64,000 nt of DNA. Source: Cristatella mucedo (lineage: Eukaryota; Bryozoa; Phylactolaemata; Cristatellidae). Positions 22,682 through 33,869 of this stretch are shown here, piece after piece (the first letter of the stretch is position 1; each line of letters opens with the position of its first letter). The stretch covers positions 8,156,001 to 8,220,000 of the forward strand of contig WPIO01000005.1 of NCBI GenBank assembly GCA_009760855.2. Reading direction: 5' to 3'. Made by a program: the position numbers and the translations under genes. The notes beneath the pieces were generated by a model. The model was not told where the DNA came from, made no database searches, and saw only the letters and a program-made list of their open reading frames with translations.

Positions 22682-22951
22682 ATGGCAGCAGCGGGTCACG
22701 GCGGTGGCCACAGCAGCCCGACGAGCAATGGTAAGGGAAGCGCCGCAGTCGCCGACAACCAGGACGATCCCGTGGACAGGATGGTCGGGCGCACCGGCTG
22801 CTCGACACAGCACGCCGCCGTCCAGTTCTGCTTCGCCGACACTAGAGACTGGCGCAAGTGTCAGAAAGAGGTCGGCGAGCTGAAATTGTGCATGGACCAC
22901 TATCAGAAGGTCAAGGTCGCTTTGGCGGCCTCTGACGGGAGTCGGTCGTGA
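22682..22951 (+). CDS. COA4: COA4-like cytochrome c oxidase assembly factor (twin CX9C)
   Basis: An 89-residue protein. After a low-complexity Gly/Ser/Ala N-terminus comes DDPVDRMVGRTGC, then two CX9C units: C-STQHAAVQF-C and C-QKEVGELKL-C. They are joined by FADTRDWRK, and MDHYQKVK follows. The DxxDxxxxRTGC start and the DWRxC link match COA4/CHCHD8 rather than other CHCH proteins. COA4 proteins sit in the mitochondrial intermembrane space, are oxidised by the Mia40/CHCHD4 relay and help assemble complex IV. The frame is open upstream to an ATG at 22646, but that would overlap the profilin-like gene by 23 nt and add a Cys-rich PTCCGPERC leader. I prefer 22682. An AATAAA lies 155 nt after the stop. 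Confidence 0.88.
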   Translation: MAAAGHGGGHSSPTSNGKGSAAVADNQDDPVDRMVGRTGCSTQHAAVQFCFADTRDWRKCQKEVGELKLCMDHYQKVKVALAASDGSRS

Positions 22952-23105
22952 CTGGTCCGGCAGCTGCTGCTGTTGCTCATCTGTCATCTGGCTGTCGTGC
23001 GTGCGGCTTGAGCGATGAGCGAGCAGCCAGAGGTCTGAGCCGTGCTGCCACGTCTGAAGGTGAAGGTGCCCCTGCAGATGCTGATCGTGCAGTGCAGGTC
23101 GGGCT

Positions 23106-23111
23106 AATAAA
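23106..23111 (+). promoter_or_regulatory. Polyadenylation signal AATAAA
   Basis: The first AATAAA after the COA4-like stop, followed ~20 nt later by a GT/T-rich stretch (TGCTGTGTCCTTGGTT). I see no AATAAA between the two genes, so it probably serves both. Confidence 0.7.
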
Positions 23112-23749
23112 AGTTTGCTGTGTCCTTGGTTCTTCGGCGTCGTCTTGGTTCTTCGGCAGTTTTCTGACGACTCATTCTAGATGTTGCAGCTTTACTGGAA
23201 GCAGCAGCAGCACAAGAGCATAAGCTGCAGCAGCAGACAGCAGTAGCAGCTGAACCTGTAGCTGTAGCACTAGCAGCTGAAGTGACGGAGGTGGCAGCAG
23301 TTGCTACATTGCCTGAGCCTAGGCAGCAGCAGCAGCGTAGTTTCGTTTGCTTTTCGGCAGTGTACCCGTTTGCTGTGATTATTGCTTACCCAAACGTGAA
23401 AGGTAAAGCGATTCCATTCAATGCCTGTTAAAGCAAATAGTGCAGGGTGATGAGCCCTTTAAAAATGATTTGGCTTCATTGATTTCCTATGAGCACGTGC
23501 TGCATCAGCTACCGGAGTGCCTTAGTGGCAAAGCAGGCAGTCCAGCAGCTCCCGACCGAGCAAACTGACGGCGGGGCGGCCGGCCGGCTGCTTGAGCTGG
23601 TCGGCACGATGCTGAAGGAAGAAAGCTGACAAGTCAGACGTGGGCGTGGTCGCCTGTCACCTCTATGGCCAATGTCCTCCTGCGATCGTGGGCACCTGAG
23701 CAGCTGAGAGGGCTGGTGGAGGCGAGCCTGACCCCCGAGCGCCATCACC
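23112..23749. other. Intergenic, GCA/CAG-rich
   Basis: Contains interrupted (CAG)/(GCA) runs at 23200-23335 and a GC-rich 200 bp before the next gene. No gene seen. Confidence 0.6.
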
Positions 23750-24718
23750 ATGGCAACGCTGCCTGCAGAAAGGTATGCCCTGGCTGCAAGTCGGCATTCT
23801 AATTGGCTGTCGAAGACCGAGCCAGTGGCGCCTCAAGCTCGGGCGCCGATGCCGAGGCTGCTCGACGCTGGCGGCAGCGCCGGCCGGCTAGCCGCCGACG
23901 CGGCTGCAGCGACAGCTCTCGACGTCCCGGTGAGGCTCGGCATCCGAGTGAAGCTGCCACCGCTGGTCGGCGGTCGCAAGTCGACTGACGCCAGCCATCC
24001 TCGCGAGAGCCACCGCCGCCGACCTCGCGGCCGCCCCGACGCAGCGACGGCCGCCGCGCCGAGCTTCGGTGCCGATTGGGTACCTGAGCCGGCTGCAGTG
24101 GCAACGGCTGCATCGTCGAGCCGAGCGTTTCCTCCGCCCGACAGTCAGCCCCTGGAGTACGCCACCTCGGCGTTGCGAATCACTGGTCAGAACGCGCCTG
24201 GCTACGACGAGCGGCACGAGCGGCTGGCGCACCTGCCGCAGATCACGACACTGCTGCTGCGCGACTACCGCCCAAGCGACGACGAGCGGCGGCCGCCCTC
24301 GAGCTTATGGCTGCAGCCCGGAGGAGCAGGCGACGACGGCAGCGGCGGCATGTCCGAGTTCGCCGAGCAGCGCATACGCCAAATACTCGAATCCGAGGGC
24401 GTTCGCCCTGCCGCCCAGTCGCGGTCGCTCTTGGACCCCGTCTCGCTGCCGGCGGCGGCGGCAGCCGCCGAAGGCTTCCGTCGAGGCGGCTTCGGCGGCC
24501 GAAAGAAGTCGAGCGGCGGCCAGAGGTCGCAGGGTCTGACCGTCAGCCTGACAGGCCGCGCGGTGGCCGTCGCTCGTGCCGCCAGCGTGCGCATGGCCGT
24601 CGTGCGCTCGTACAACAGCAGATTGCTGGCCGCGACGCTCGGCGCGGCCGCGACGCGGGCCAGCTACAAATACCGGCGGAAGCTCGACCCGGTGCGCCGC
24701 CTGCTGCCCAGGCTGTAG
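23750..24718 (+). CDS. Unrecognised 322-residue Ala/Arg-rich protein
   Basis: One uninterrupted frame with an ATG in a strong context (CACCATGG) and GC-biased third positions, supporting real coding. Residues 1-130 are Ala/Pro/Arg-rich and low in complexity. Residues 135-175 look ordered: LEYATSALRITGQNAPGYDE followed by LAHLPQITTLLLRDYRP. Residues 201-232 hold an amphipathic segment, EFAEQRIRQILESEGVRP. A Gly/Lys/Arg-rich patch (243-262) and a very basic C-terminus (YKYRRKLDPVRRLLPRL) follow. There is no signal peptide, membrane span or known catalytic motif that I can name. It lies ~800 nt after the COA4-like gene on the same strand. The frame could also be a terminal exon, but no acceptor is obvious before the ATG. 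No function is proposed. Confidence 0.65.
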   Translation: MATLPAERYALAASRHSNWLSKTEPVAPQARAPMPRLLDAGGSAGRLAADAAAATALDVPVRLGIRVKLPPLVGGRKSTDASHPRESHRRRPRGRPDAATAAAPSFGADWVPEPAAVATAASSSRAFPPPDSQPLEYATSALRITGQNAPGYDERHERLAHLPQITTLLLRDYRPSDDERRPPSSLWLQPGGAGDDGSGGMSEFAEQRIRQILESEGVRPAAQSRSLLDPVSLPAAAAAAEGFRRGGFGGRKKSSGGQRSQGLTVSLTGRAVAVARAASVRMAVVRSYNSRLLAATLGAAATRASYKYRRKLDPVRRLLPRL

Positions 24719-25735
24719 GGCTGCGTCCGGTCCGCGGGATGCGCTCGCTGGTCGCTCACGCTCGGCTATGTTTTCAACCGCCCGCGTTCGCCTGCCGCTA
24801 AGGAAATAAGCCCGGCGAACTCTCGCTGAACAGACACCGCCCCCTACTCGTCCAGGTGTGTGTTTTTTTTTTTATAAAACTCGCCAGGAGACTCGCTTTT
24901 GCACCCGTAGCCGCGGGTGCGCCGTTCGCTCATTTATTAGCGGAGGCTCTAGCGAAGGCCTGAGTCAGAGCGAAAACGGCGCTCGCCGTGCCGCCTGCGC
25001 GAACGCGGACATTCGGCCAGCGACGTCCGCCGTCGCTCACTGCCTTTCGAAGTCGGTCGCGTTCCCCAGATTATGCCGAGCCTGGTGAACTGCCGGCCTC
25101 GACCGCCGCGGCAATTCCTTCTTTCAGGGAGGCCTAGAGAACTTCACCCGTCGAGGCAGCCACTTCCAATCGAGTTTTCTGGCGCGCCAGCACTTCCCGG
25201 CGGCTCCGACGAGGCGCCGGGCCGGGCCCGCCCAGGAGACGGTCCGAAGGCCAACGAACGAGCATGCCCGTGCTGTGCGAGCCGATCGGCTAAATGATGA
25301 GACCGAATCGTAACTATCAAATGCACTAACGCTCGCCGCCGTCTTAACGCTTGGCAGGCAGGAGCATCGAGTTGAAATTTGTAGTTACACCGTAACAGCA
25401 GCGCGGTGCCATCGCCATTTTTTCTGAAAGCAGTCGATTTACTGCGGATCGCAGTGCTGGTCCAACCCGAAAGTATCAAAATCCACTTGGTGCGTTACAA
25501 AGTGCGTTTCCGGCCCTTTTCTCCGGGATGCGAGGGAAGATTCCTAAAAATTTGGCATGTGTACTCTAAACTGCAGTAGATTTGTAGCCGATTGCCACGA
25601 AAACCGAACCTTGCATTACTTGCTCTTACTCGGATCTTTAAAGACACCATGGGATAACGCACCGTTACTGAGCGTAAATTGGCAAAACGAAGGTTTTTCT
25701 AAGTAAATCTCCGGTAATGTGTTTGTAGAAGCTGA
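24719..25735. other. 3' flank and intergenic, GC-rich then AT-rich
   Basis: No clear AATAAA follows the 322-residue frame (only GAAATAAGC at about 24803). A T-run precedes ATAAAA near 24865-24880. Open frames at 24.86-25.48 kb overlap on both strands and are not recognisable. Confidence 0.45.
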
Positions 25736-26240
25736 CCATTTAGGTCCCTTCATTCTTTGGCTCCAGCCTAGCTACCAGATCTCTTCCCCTACCGGGCGAA
25801 GCGTCGTAGCACTTCCTTTTAAGAATCTAATCGTTTGCCTATATCTCATACGAACCGCAAATCCTGTGGAGACCGTGCCGTCAGTTCGTATGCTCCCAAA
25901 GCCTGAAACTCACTTCCGACTGGCGTCACGACATCCCCTCATTTGACCACATTTAAAAAGAAACTAAAAACGCAACTATTTATCATTTGTGTTTAATGGG
26001 TCTATGTGATTCGTCCTTAGTGTGCTTATGCGCGCTGACACTGTGCATGCTGTCACTAACCATACTTGCATGCTGACCCTGTGTATGTCACCCTTCACCA
26101 TGCTATGCTCGTTGTTTATTGGGCCTGCTACGACTGACAATTCGATCGTGCTTCTTTTGCAGCAAATGTAAAGTATCTAAAAAGAGATTGAGTTCTCCGA
26201 GGGCGTTATATCAAATGCATTATAACTATTATTTGTCACA
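25736..26240 (+). mobile_element. LINE-A 3' end, 5'-truncated
   Basis: Starts at TTAGGTCCCTTCATTCTTTG (RSLHSLAPAYL region), passes the FGDRAFSS-equivalent block (about 25865-25900) and the conserved CATGCTGACCC stretch, then the hairpin (26168-26210) and a TTATAACTATTATT tail. Inactive. Confidence 0.85.
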
Positions 26241-27491
26241 AGGAGTCTGATCCACGATCGCGTCAAGTCTAGCCCAGTGCAATGACGTAATCAGAATTTC
26301 GGAGAGGGGTTTATATCTAGATGGACGTGGCATAAGATCAAGGGTTTCCCTTAAAGCCTTAGAAAAGCTCTTCAGCCCTTCCAAAAACTTTTACTTTAAC
26401 TGTTATTGTTATTTTAAATACTCATTTCAACTGCTGGTTTAACTTGTAAAACTTTTAACTTGTAATAAAACTTGATACTTCGTGCTGACCCACATCTAAG
26501 AATTTTTAAGATGTTGAACTTTGACCTCGATAGCCCGAGACCAGGAGTCAACTAAAGTGTGCCTTCATACATCCCTGTTCTGGTGCATGCTGAACAGAAG
26601 GCGCATTTTTACTTAGTCCTCTAGAAATAAATGGGTGCAACACACAGCTGGCAGTGGTCCAAAAGCGACGCGTTCGCCACATCGCTCGGTCGAGTCTGAA
26701 GACCTATCCAAACAAGATTCTTTTCCTCCCTTTGTCAGACTGAAGCTTTTACCGGAGGCGCTTTTTTCGGCAGGTCCTCTTAACGCTGACTGAAAATAAT
26801 GACCTCTTAAGCAGCTCCAGCTCGAAACGTACCCTGCAGTAAATGGGCCTCCCTCCCTCTAGAAGCCGACGCTGTACGTTCATGCCGAGGCAGCCCCGGC
26901 TAGCAAGCGTTCAAGCCCCACACAAATACCTGGCTTTTCGCTCCGAAGAAATACTTTGAATGCGTTTGCGTCGCCCGTCAATCTCTGGAGTGGCGCTCGA
27001 AGTCAGACAAAGTCCCGAGTCTGACTTTCGCTGGGGCGCAAGAAGTTGACGGATCCAGAAATCGCACAGTATTGCGCCCCTACTGTAGACCCGTCGGCGT
27101 CTCGGAGTTGCCCTAGGCCGCTCTCTAGCGTGGGGAGGAAATTTGCTTCGTAATGCGCTCCTACTGCAGACCCGCGCCCGAGAAACCACGAACGACGCGA
27201 CCTAATGTCTTCTGTAGCGAGCTGCACATGCATGGTGATTTGGTTATCTTATGGCGCCAGACAGACGACCTATTATCGCCGTTATTACTAGTGTTAATTA
27301 ACAAGCTTAAGCGACTTGCTACGGCAGGTACCCTAGGGAAGGTCTGGCTGTTTATCAGCCTTCAGAGCGGATTTAAAGAGTCTTGCTTGCAGGTCGGTAG
27401 CCGAAGGATCGCAGGAGCCTCTGGACCCGCACGGGCGAGCTGCTACTCAGAACTGAAGCGCTGAAGTGGCGCCTCACGACGTGCCTTAAGA

Positions 27492-27493
<2 letters not shown>
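26241..27493. other. Intergenic, nothing recognised
   Basis: An imperfect direct repeat around TGCGCCCCTACTGTAGACCC (about 27074) and TGCGCTCCTACTGCAGACCC (about 27154) spans ~80 bp. No gene evidence. Confidence 0.5.

Positions 27494-27533
<40 letters not shown>
27494..27533. repeat. (CT)n microsatellite
   Basis: About 20 perfect CT units. Confidence 0.97.
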
Positions 27534-27536
<3 letters not shown>

Positions 27537-28021
27537 TCTGTGTGTAGGTTTTATTAGCCCGAGGCGCCTGCTGCTGCATGCGTTACGGCCAGCTGGGGTT
27601 CGCCCGACAGGGCCAGAAAGCGTGCCTTTTGACTCCGGGCCGGTTCGGCGATGGCGTCGTTACACTTGGGCAGTCGGGGAGAGGACTCTAGGATGAACCG
27701 AGCTAGGACTTCGGCGCGAAGGGCTACGCGACGCGTCGCTCAGCATTCTCTCACCGCGTTCGACGGAATGCTGGCATTCCAGGACGCTGCATCCGGCCGC
27801 GATCTTTCGCGAGAGGTACCGGCTTTCCGGGAGCCTCCAGGGCTAAGCGCTCGCTTTATTTCTCGCTCCCGCGTGGTTTGGTTGTACGTAGAGCCCCTGG
27901 GCGGAGCGTGTCGGCTATTTGAGACGTGTGACATCGTTGCGGTTCCCGCAGTGCAGCCGCACGTACCTTGGACGAGAGTGAGCTGGCATTCCGGGACAGC
28001 ACAGCAGCCGCCGCCTGATCG
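27534..28021. other. Intergenic, GC-rich
   Basis: A 124-codon frame at 27651-28025 (+) runs into LINE-B sequence and has no recognisable domain; not accepted as a gene. Confidence 0.5.
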
Positions 28022-29030
28022 ATAGCTGCTGGAGCACCTATTACACTAGCAAAGCCTTCTAGTCCAGCAACACGCCTGTGGTTTCCAAAGAGTAGCAACT
28101 TTGTTTTATTATCGTTTCGTTTAATGAAATTTGCCGACATCCAGGATCGAACGTTTGCAAACCAAGCATTCACTTTACCAGTCGCTGCAGCAGATTCCGA
28201 ATGCTTAACGAAAAATACAGCAGAGTATCGTCAGCATTGAAGTGATAGCTGATCGCACGGGCTGAATCACTTTTCCCAGAGGTTCAGTGTAAACGGAGAA
28301 CAGGAAAAAACCGAGGAGCGGACCCTTGTGAGACTCGACAGGTAACTGGTCTGGCGGATGAGAACTGACTCCTATACGATACGGATTGAAAACGATTGGA
28401 CAAGTACGATTTGAACCACTCCGGCGCCTCATCTGCCAGACCGATCGTAGTTCTCAATCGTTTAAGTAGGACATCGTGATCAATGGTGTCGAAGGCAGCT
28501 GATAGATCTAGCAGCGTTAGGACAGTGACAGTCCTGTCATTGTTGCTGCATAGAATGTCATTTCTTACGCGGAGGAGAGCAGTTTCAGTGGATTACTGCC
28601 GCTTAAACCCCGATTGAAATTTTTCTGAAAAATTAATTCTTTCCAGTGTGTGCTACCTACCAGCTGCTTAGCGACAATTTTTCAACAATCTTTAACAAAA
28701 AAAAAATAGGAGAAACTGGGTAATTGTTTGCGAGGACCTTTGTGTACAATCCACACTTTTAATGTCGGTGCAACGCGAGCCGATTTGAAAGAAATGGGTA
28801 CAACCCCCTTTTCACGAGAACCAGTACAAATTTCAGCTATGGCTGGGCTAAGTTGGTCTGCCAGCGAAGAACACAGAGATGGTGGTGTAAGTTCTTTAGG
28901 AGACGAGCTCTTTATTTTTACAAGACCTTATTAAGATAGCCAAATCGCACGCAGCAGCCTCGGAAAAGCTCTTAAGCGCGACTCAACAGTTGCTTCGGTC
29001 GGAGGGGGCTTTATGGAGGCGCGAATGGCT
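28022..29030 (-). mobile_element. LINE-B RT fragment, decayed, both ends missing
   Basis: The - strand carries the RT middle (NVRSWMSANFIKRNDNKTKLLL, 28090-28170), the GPLLGFFLFSVYTEPLGKVI block (28270-28330) and the DLSAAFDTIDHDVLL-equivalent (28470-28510). Upstream RT sequence continues to about 29030. Frames are broken and neither the 3' tail nor the endonuclease is present. Confidence 0.85.
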
Positions 29031-30904
29031 GGCGTCGTACGGGATTCGCCGTGCCCTATTGCTGTGCTGGGTACATGTAATCCTTCGTGACTGTTGAATA
29101 GACTGTTCTACTCCATGGGTGAGAACTCTGTTACAATAATCATCAAAGCGTTGGATGACATTTCTGGCATGTATTTCTGTTGAAAGGCATAGTACAAAAT
29201 AGATTTTGTTGTTATCATTTTGCCTCCCCATTCATCCTAAGGTATTGGGGGGTCTCTTCGGTTGTGCCGTATTCCGCTATCGTCGGCACACTTGCCTGTC
29301 TTAGGGCGGCACCTACAAGTCGCTAACCGTGCTCCGGATACACTGGCTTGGGTACGGGACTCCGGCTTCTAGCCGGGGGCCCATCGCTGGGTCCCGATGG
29401 GCCGGCCGTTCCATGTAAGCACGTGCTAACATGAGCACCTTAATCCGTCATCGATTGGCCGTTTGCGGGAGGTAAAGGCGGGGCTAGCAGACCCAGCAGA
29501 CAACATGCTGACGCGGCTAGGACGCAGGTCGGAGAGGCTGTGCGTGCCCGTGAGCTGCGAACCTCGGGGAACGAATATGACGTAGTCGAACGCTCTACGG
29601 TTTCGGTATCGCCAATGATCTCATCTTCTGGTCAATCATTTACAGTCGAGCAAGATTACCTACGAAATGACCTCGAGTGGATGTCGAACTTTCAAAAACT
29701 GTACCAATACTTTGGTTACAAAGAATTGTTAATAGATCTCTTTCTCTGCGAACTGCCTGTCCAACTTCAGTTTTGGTGAAGCTTGGGTCGTCCAAAAATG
29801 TCTAGACGCTAAGAAATCGTCGCAGATCAATTACCGCTGCGTGTTGAGACTCTTTCTAAAAGATTTTCAGCCAGACATTGGGAAGGCGGTGTCGCTGCAC
29901 CGAGTTCATCCATCACTTCGAGAATTTACTTGGGGTACTGACGCGAGATCTCCCATGGGGCCCGGCGAGTCTTAGGTAAAGCAGAAATGGGTGACACCCC
30001 CTTATGAGGCACACCACTCGATTTAAGGGGTTTGCAGCTCGTACAGCGACTCCCTCAGCGACTACGCAACACGAAAGCAGCTTCGGATACTGACTGCTGG
30101 TGGGCATGCAAAGCGAGGTTGGTGGCGGTGCAGCTGGTGCTTCAGCATGCAGCCGCAGCCGCAGTAGTGGCGTTGAATGAGCTAGCGTCGAAGCAGACGG
30201 TATGAGACGTTCCCGGTCAGACTTACGGAAGAGGTCATTATGTATCGTCGGCAGATTTTTAGCCAATGATTACCCAACTTGCGCTGCTATTGAACTTTGC
30301 TATTGTATCGTCTCTAACGTTCTGTGAAAGCTAGTGTGCATATTGGCACTACAGGCTAGGTTAGGGGGCCAGTTATTTCTTGCGGAGGGGGTCCAAGGGT
30401 GCGATGGGAAGACTAAGCTTGAGAGCTAGCGGTGGGTCAGAGAAGGACCGGAAGTGAGCCGAAGCTACGAATCGTAGACTACCGGTCACGACTCTCGGCC
30501 TCGTGGCTGGGCGTGCTGGTCCAGACGCCGCAGCCGAAGTAAACGCAAAGAATTTATCAATGTGACGACACTATCGATAGGCAACCATTGTAGCTTCCAG
30601 CCAAAGCAAAAGCGAAAGATTTACAGTAAGTAGCTCGATGACCGTCCTGTGGGAGGGGGGAGGGGGGAGCTTGGGACGCAGCGAATTTCGTGCGATTGAT
30701 CAGGACTAGATCATCTTTTATCAAATAGATTCAAAGCAATGAACCTAGCGCTCTCAATCGACGTCCGAAAGCTCACAGTTTTGCTCCAACAAACAACGAA
30801 ATGCCATGGCGAACGAAGCAACGACGGGGGGGGCATGCTCAGCGTAGCGACCAACGTAGCGAGCAACTCGCGCCGAAATTGCGTTTGCATAAGAGAAGAA
30901 TTAG
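29031..30904. other. Intergenic, nothing recognised
   Basis: 29.23-29.45 kb is GC-rich and could hold an unidentified short repeat (GGGTCCCGATGGGCCGGCC is partly palindromic). Frames up to 117 codons are not recognisable. Confidence 0.4.
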
Positions 30905-31060
30905 TGGATTCAACAGCCTTATTTATACCGAGCGTCAGGGCAGCCTTAACGGCTGTCATGGGCGCTTGCAGCGGATAATATTAGATCGCCCACTGCAGCA
31001 CTCGAACCCGAGATCTGGGTCATGAAGAGCGAGCACCTTACCCCTGGGCTAAGACAGGGG
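30905..31060 (-). mobile_element. SINE-2, diverged
   Basis: - strand CTTAGCCCAGGGGTAAGGTG, the B-box-like GGTTCGAGTGC and AGTGGGCGATC keep the SINE-2 order. The 3' part has drifted (ACGGCTGTCATGGGCGCTTG on the + strand). Confidence 0.7.
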
Positions 31061-31730
31061 AGCCGAGAAGCAGAGCGGAATTTCATTCGGCGACATAAGC
31101 GCTTTCCGTCTCCTCTCGAACTGAATCTGGCGGCTTGCACCTTGCAGGCGGCGGCTGACAATAGCCCTAAAGCTTGAGCTGATCTGAACCAACGATACAA
31201 AGTACGTACGCAGTAGATCACCAGATAGATCACGAAGTAGATCACCTTCGAGGTGGCAGTGGCAGGCTGTGCAAAGTGCACAGGTTATTCTAAACCCAAG
31301 GCTGTGATGCACAGTTACAATAAGCACGACGTAAGTAGCCACATACTCGGTTCTCCCACTAACTTTGAGATAATTATCTAAAAGTTAGTGCAATATCCAT
31401 GTTTATATTATAATTAATCACAGTCGTTTCACTACCTAATATAATGCTAACCTTTCGTGTTGCATGTTTGATTTATCTTTCGCTGCAAAGTAACGATCAT
31501 CATTTCGGATCAGCCTCAAGAGATACCGATAACTTTATTTTTATCCGCTTAGAAAAACAATTGCTGAAGATGAGGTACTGTATTGTATGCGGGAAACTTG
31601 CTTACATACTGCCAGACAGTCACCAACGGCATGTTAACAAGACAAACTTTGATTGTCAAATCGCATCCTTCGTAGACAAAGGTCACAGAGTTGGATTCGA
31701 GTCATGAATTTTTATGGTCATGGAAAGAAG
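31061..31730. other. Intergenic, nothing recognised
   Basis: Short triple repeat AGATCACxxxGTAGATCAC at about 31215-31245. No gene evidence. Confidence 0.5.
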
Positions 31731-33535
31731 CCATGTAACGTATCTCCGTCTGTAACTCCCAAAGCTACAAAGACTATGTGGGAGTTAAGTAGGAGAGTTT
31801 TGTTCAGCGAACTCACAGCCTACGAGGCTTTCGGTACGCATTCAGTAGCCAACAGAATTTATCTCACCCAGCAAAGAGAAAGTGGGAAGCATAGCTAAGT
31901 CATTAGAACAGTTGAGGTAGGGAGTAACATGGAAGTAGCAGCTCAGGACGGCTGGAAATGATGTGCCACAGTCTGCAGCAGGAGAGTAGCTGCTGTTGTG
32001 TAAGAATCGTGGAAGTGAGTTCAACAGTTTAGGATATGCAGAGCAAAAGCTACTTTCGCCAACGGTCTTTAAGCGGAGGAATGAAACAGCTAATTTATTG
32101 TCCACACAGGACCTGAGGGCACAAAGAGGCTGAAACTGGTGTAGCAATTCAGCTAGGTATGGAGGAGCCAAGCTGTGGCGGGCCTTGTGGGTCAGCGCAA
32201 AAACTGCTCTGTATCCGTTGATCAACCGGCAGCCATCCTAGCTCTTTTTAATGAAGGAGACACATGATCAAACCTCTGCGATTTGCAAACCAGCCTTGCA
32301 CCCCTATTCATCAGCCCTATTGCATCAGCTCGAAATCTAGGTGTCATATTCCAAAGCGACCTCTCGTTAGACGACCACATCAGCTCCACAGTCAAATCAG
32401 CCTATTTTCAGCTTCATAACATTGCTAAAATTAGGGCTTGTTTAGATAAGGATACCACGTCCAAGTTGGTCCATGCATTCGTGACATCTCGTCTCGACTT
32501 CTGCAACTCACTGCTTACTGGCCTACCAGCATGTGCGATCAGGCGATTGTAGCTGGTGCAAAACTCTGCAGCTAGGCTTGTCTGTCGTGAGCGTCGCAGT
32601 TGCCACATTACTCCACTTCTCGCCGACCTGCACTGGTTACCAGTCAAGCAACGGATTGACTTCAAGGTTTTGTCGCTCACTTTTAGGTCTCTTCATTCTA
32701 TGGCTCCAGCCTATCTTTCAGAGATACTACCCCATCAGGCAAAGCATCGTACCACTCGCTTTTCGGAATCCAACAGTCTAGAAATACCTCGTACAAACCT
32801 TAAATCCTTTGGAGACCGTGCATTTAGCTCGTATGCTCCCACAGCCTGGAACTCCCTTCCGACCTGCATCAGAACATCCCCTGACCTGACCACATTTAAA
32901 AGAAACTTAAAAACATACCTATTTAGGACAGCATTTAGTGGGTCCTTGTGATTCGTCCTCGATGTGCTTATGCGTGCTGACACTGTTCATGCTGCCACTA
33001 ACCACATTTGCATGCTGACCCAGTGCATGTAACCCCTAACCATGTTATTCATTTTGTTTGTTTTTCAAGCATGATTTTACTTACTATTCTATTGCGTATC
33101 ACTTTGCAGCAAATGTAAAGCGCCTAGAAAGAGATTGAGTTCTCTGAGGGCGCTTTATCAAGTGCAATATTATTATTATTATTATTATTATCACCAGCAG
33201 CAGTGACCTAACGACCTATCACGGTAGCCTAGCCAAAAGGGAATTACAGTAATCAAGCTGAGACCGAACTAAGAAGCTAGTTAAATTATTTGCAAGCTAC
33301 ATTAGAAGACAGATGCTAATCTTCGATAGGGATCGGATGTAATAACTAGCCATGGGAGCAGTCTTCTTAACGAAGCTTTCAAAATTTAGGCAATTGTCGA
33401 TGACAGTTGCCTTAATTCCGAGCAGATGTTGATGGTCGCACAACGGCACCACCTACAGAACAGCAAAGCCTTCGAGTCCAGCCAGCCACACGCTTAGGGT
33501 GTCTTATGAGCAGTGGTTCAGTTTTGTCGTCGTGG
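31731..33535 (-). mobile_element. LINE-B copy split by a LINE-A
   Basis: 31731-32305 is the - strand LINE-B 3' end: the GAGTTACAGACGGAGATACG counterpart, then the C-terminal frame 31842-32225 with LTHKARHSLAPPYLAELLHQF. 33192-33535 is the adjoining RT part (counterparts of SRLDYCNSLLAG, LSKIRSC, NLGVVFDSCLNF and LLIGHPKR). The missing ~60 bp junction lies exactly where the + strand LINE-A sits. Inactive. Confidence 0.85.
32306..33191 (+). mobile_element. LINE-A, 5'-truncated, inserted in LINE-B
   Basis: Opens at the ARNLGVIFQSDLSLDDHIS block and keeps DFCNSLLTGLPACAIRRL. After one frameshift or stop the frame at 32556-32951 is intact to the end: QNSAARLVCRERRSCHI, DLHWLPVKQRIDFKVL, FGDRAFSSYAPTAWNSLP and TFKRNLKTYLFRTAF. 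The terminal hairpin is perfect (AAAGCGCC 33118-33125 pairs with GGCGCTTT 33149-33156) and is followed by (ATT)n to 33191. Possible short flanking duplication: TCATCAGC (about 32306) and TCACCAGC (about 33192). A fairly young copy. Confidence 0.88.
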
Positions 33536-33869
33536 TCTAGCTACGCCACCTGTTTATCATACAACCCTTTAGGTTCCTTCTTCAAATCTCGTAGGGAGTA
33601 AATGTTTACGCCGGGTAACTGTAGGTAAGCAATCCCGGTAGTTTTGGTACAAATCCGCAAGGAATCTATAAGTGCTTCATAGCTGCGGGTTTCTACTCCC
33701 GTCTTGTTGAAAGCAGTCAAGCGAACGGTCAAGCAATTTACTCAACGTTAATTGCTATTAGTACAGTCCACTCAGCACTACGAATATTTTTCAAGCAGCT
33801 CGTTGATTACCGCTGCCTGTAGCTTAGAGGAGTTCTATCCATAAGGCCATAATTGGTAGCCTGTAGCAA
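33536..33869. other. Intergenic, nothing recognised
   Basis: No coding signal or repeat seen between two LINE fragments. Confidence 0.5.

Noticed and set aside
24265-24615. - strand frames over the 322-residue gene
   Set aside because: Shadows of a GC3-biased + strand gene.
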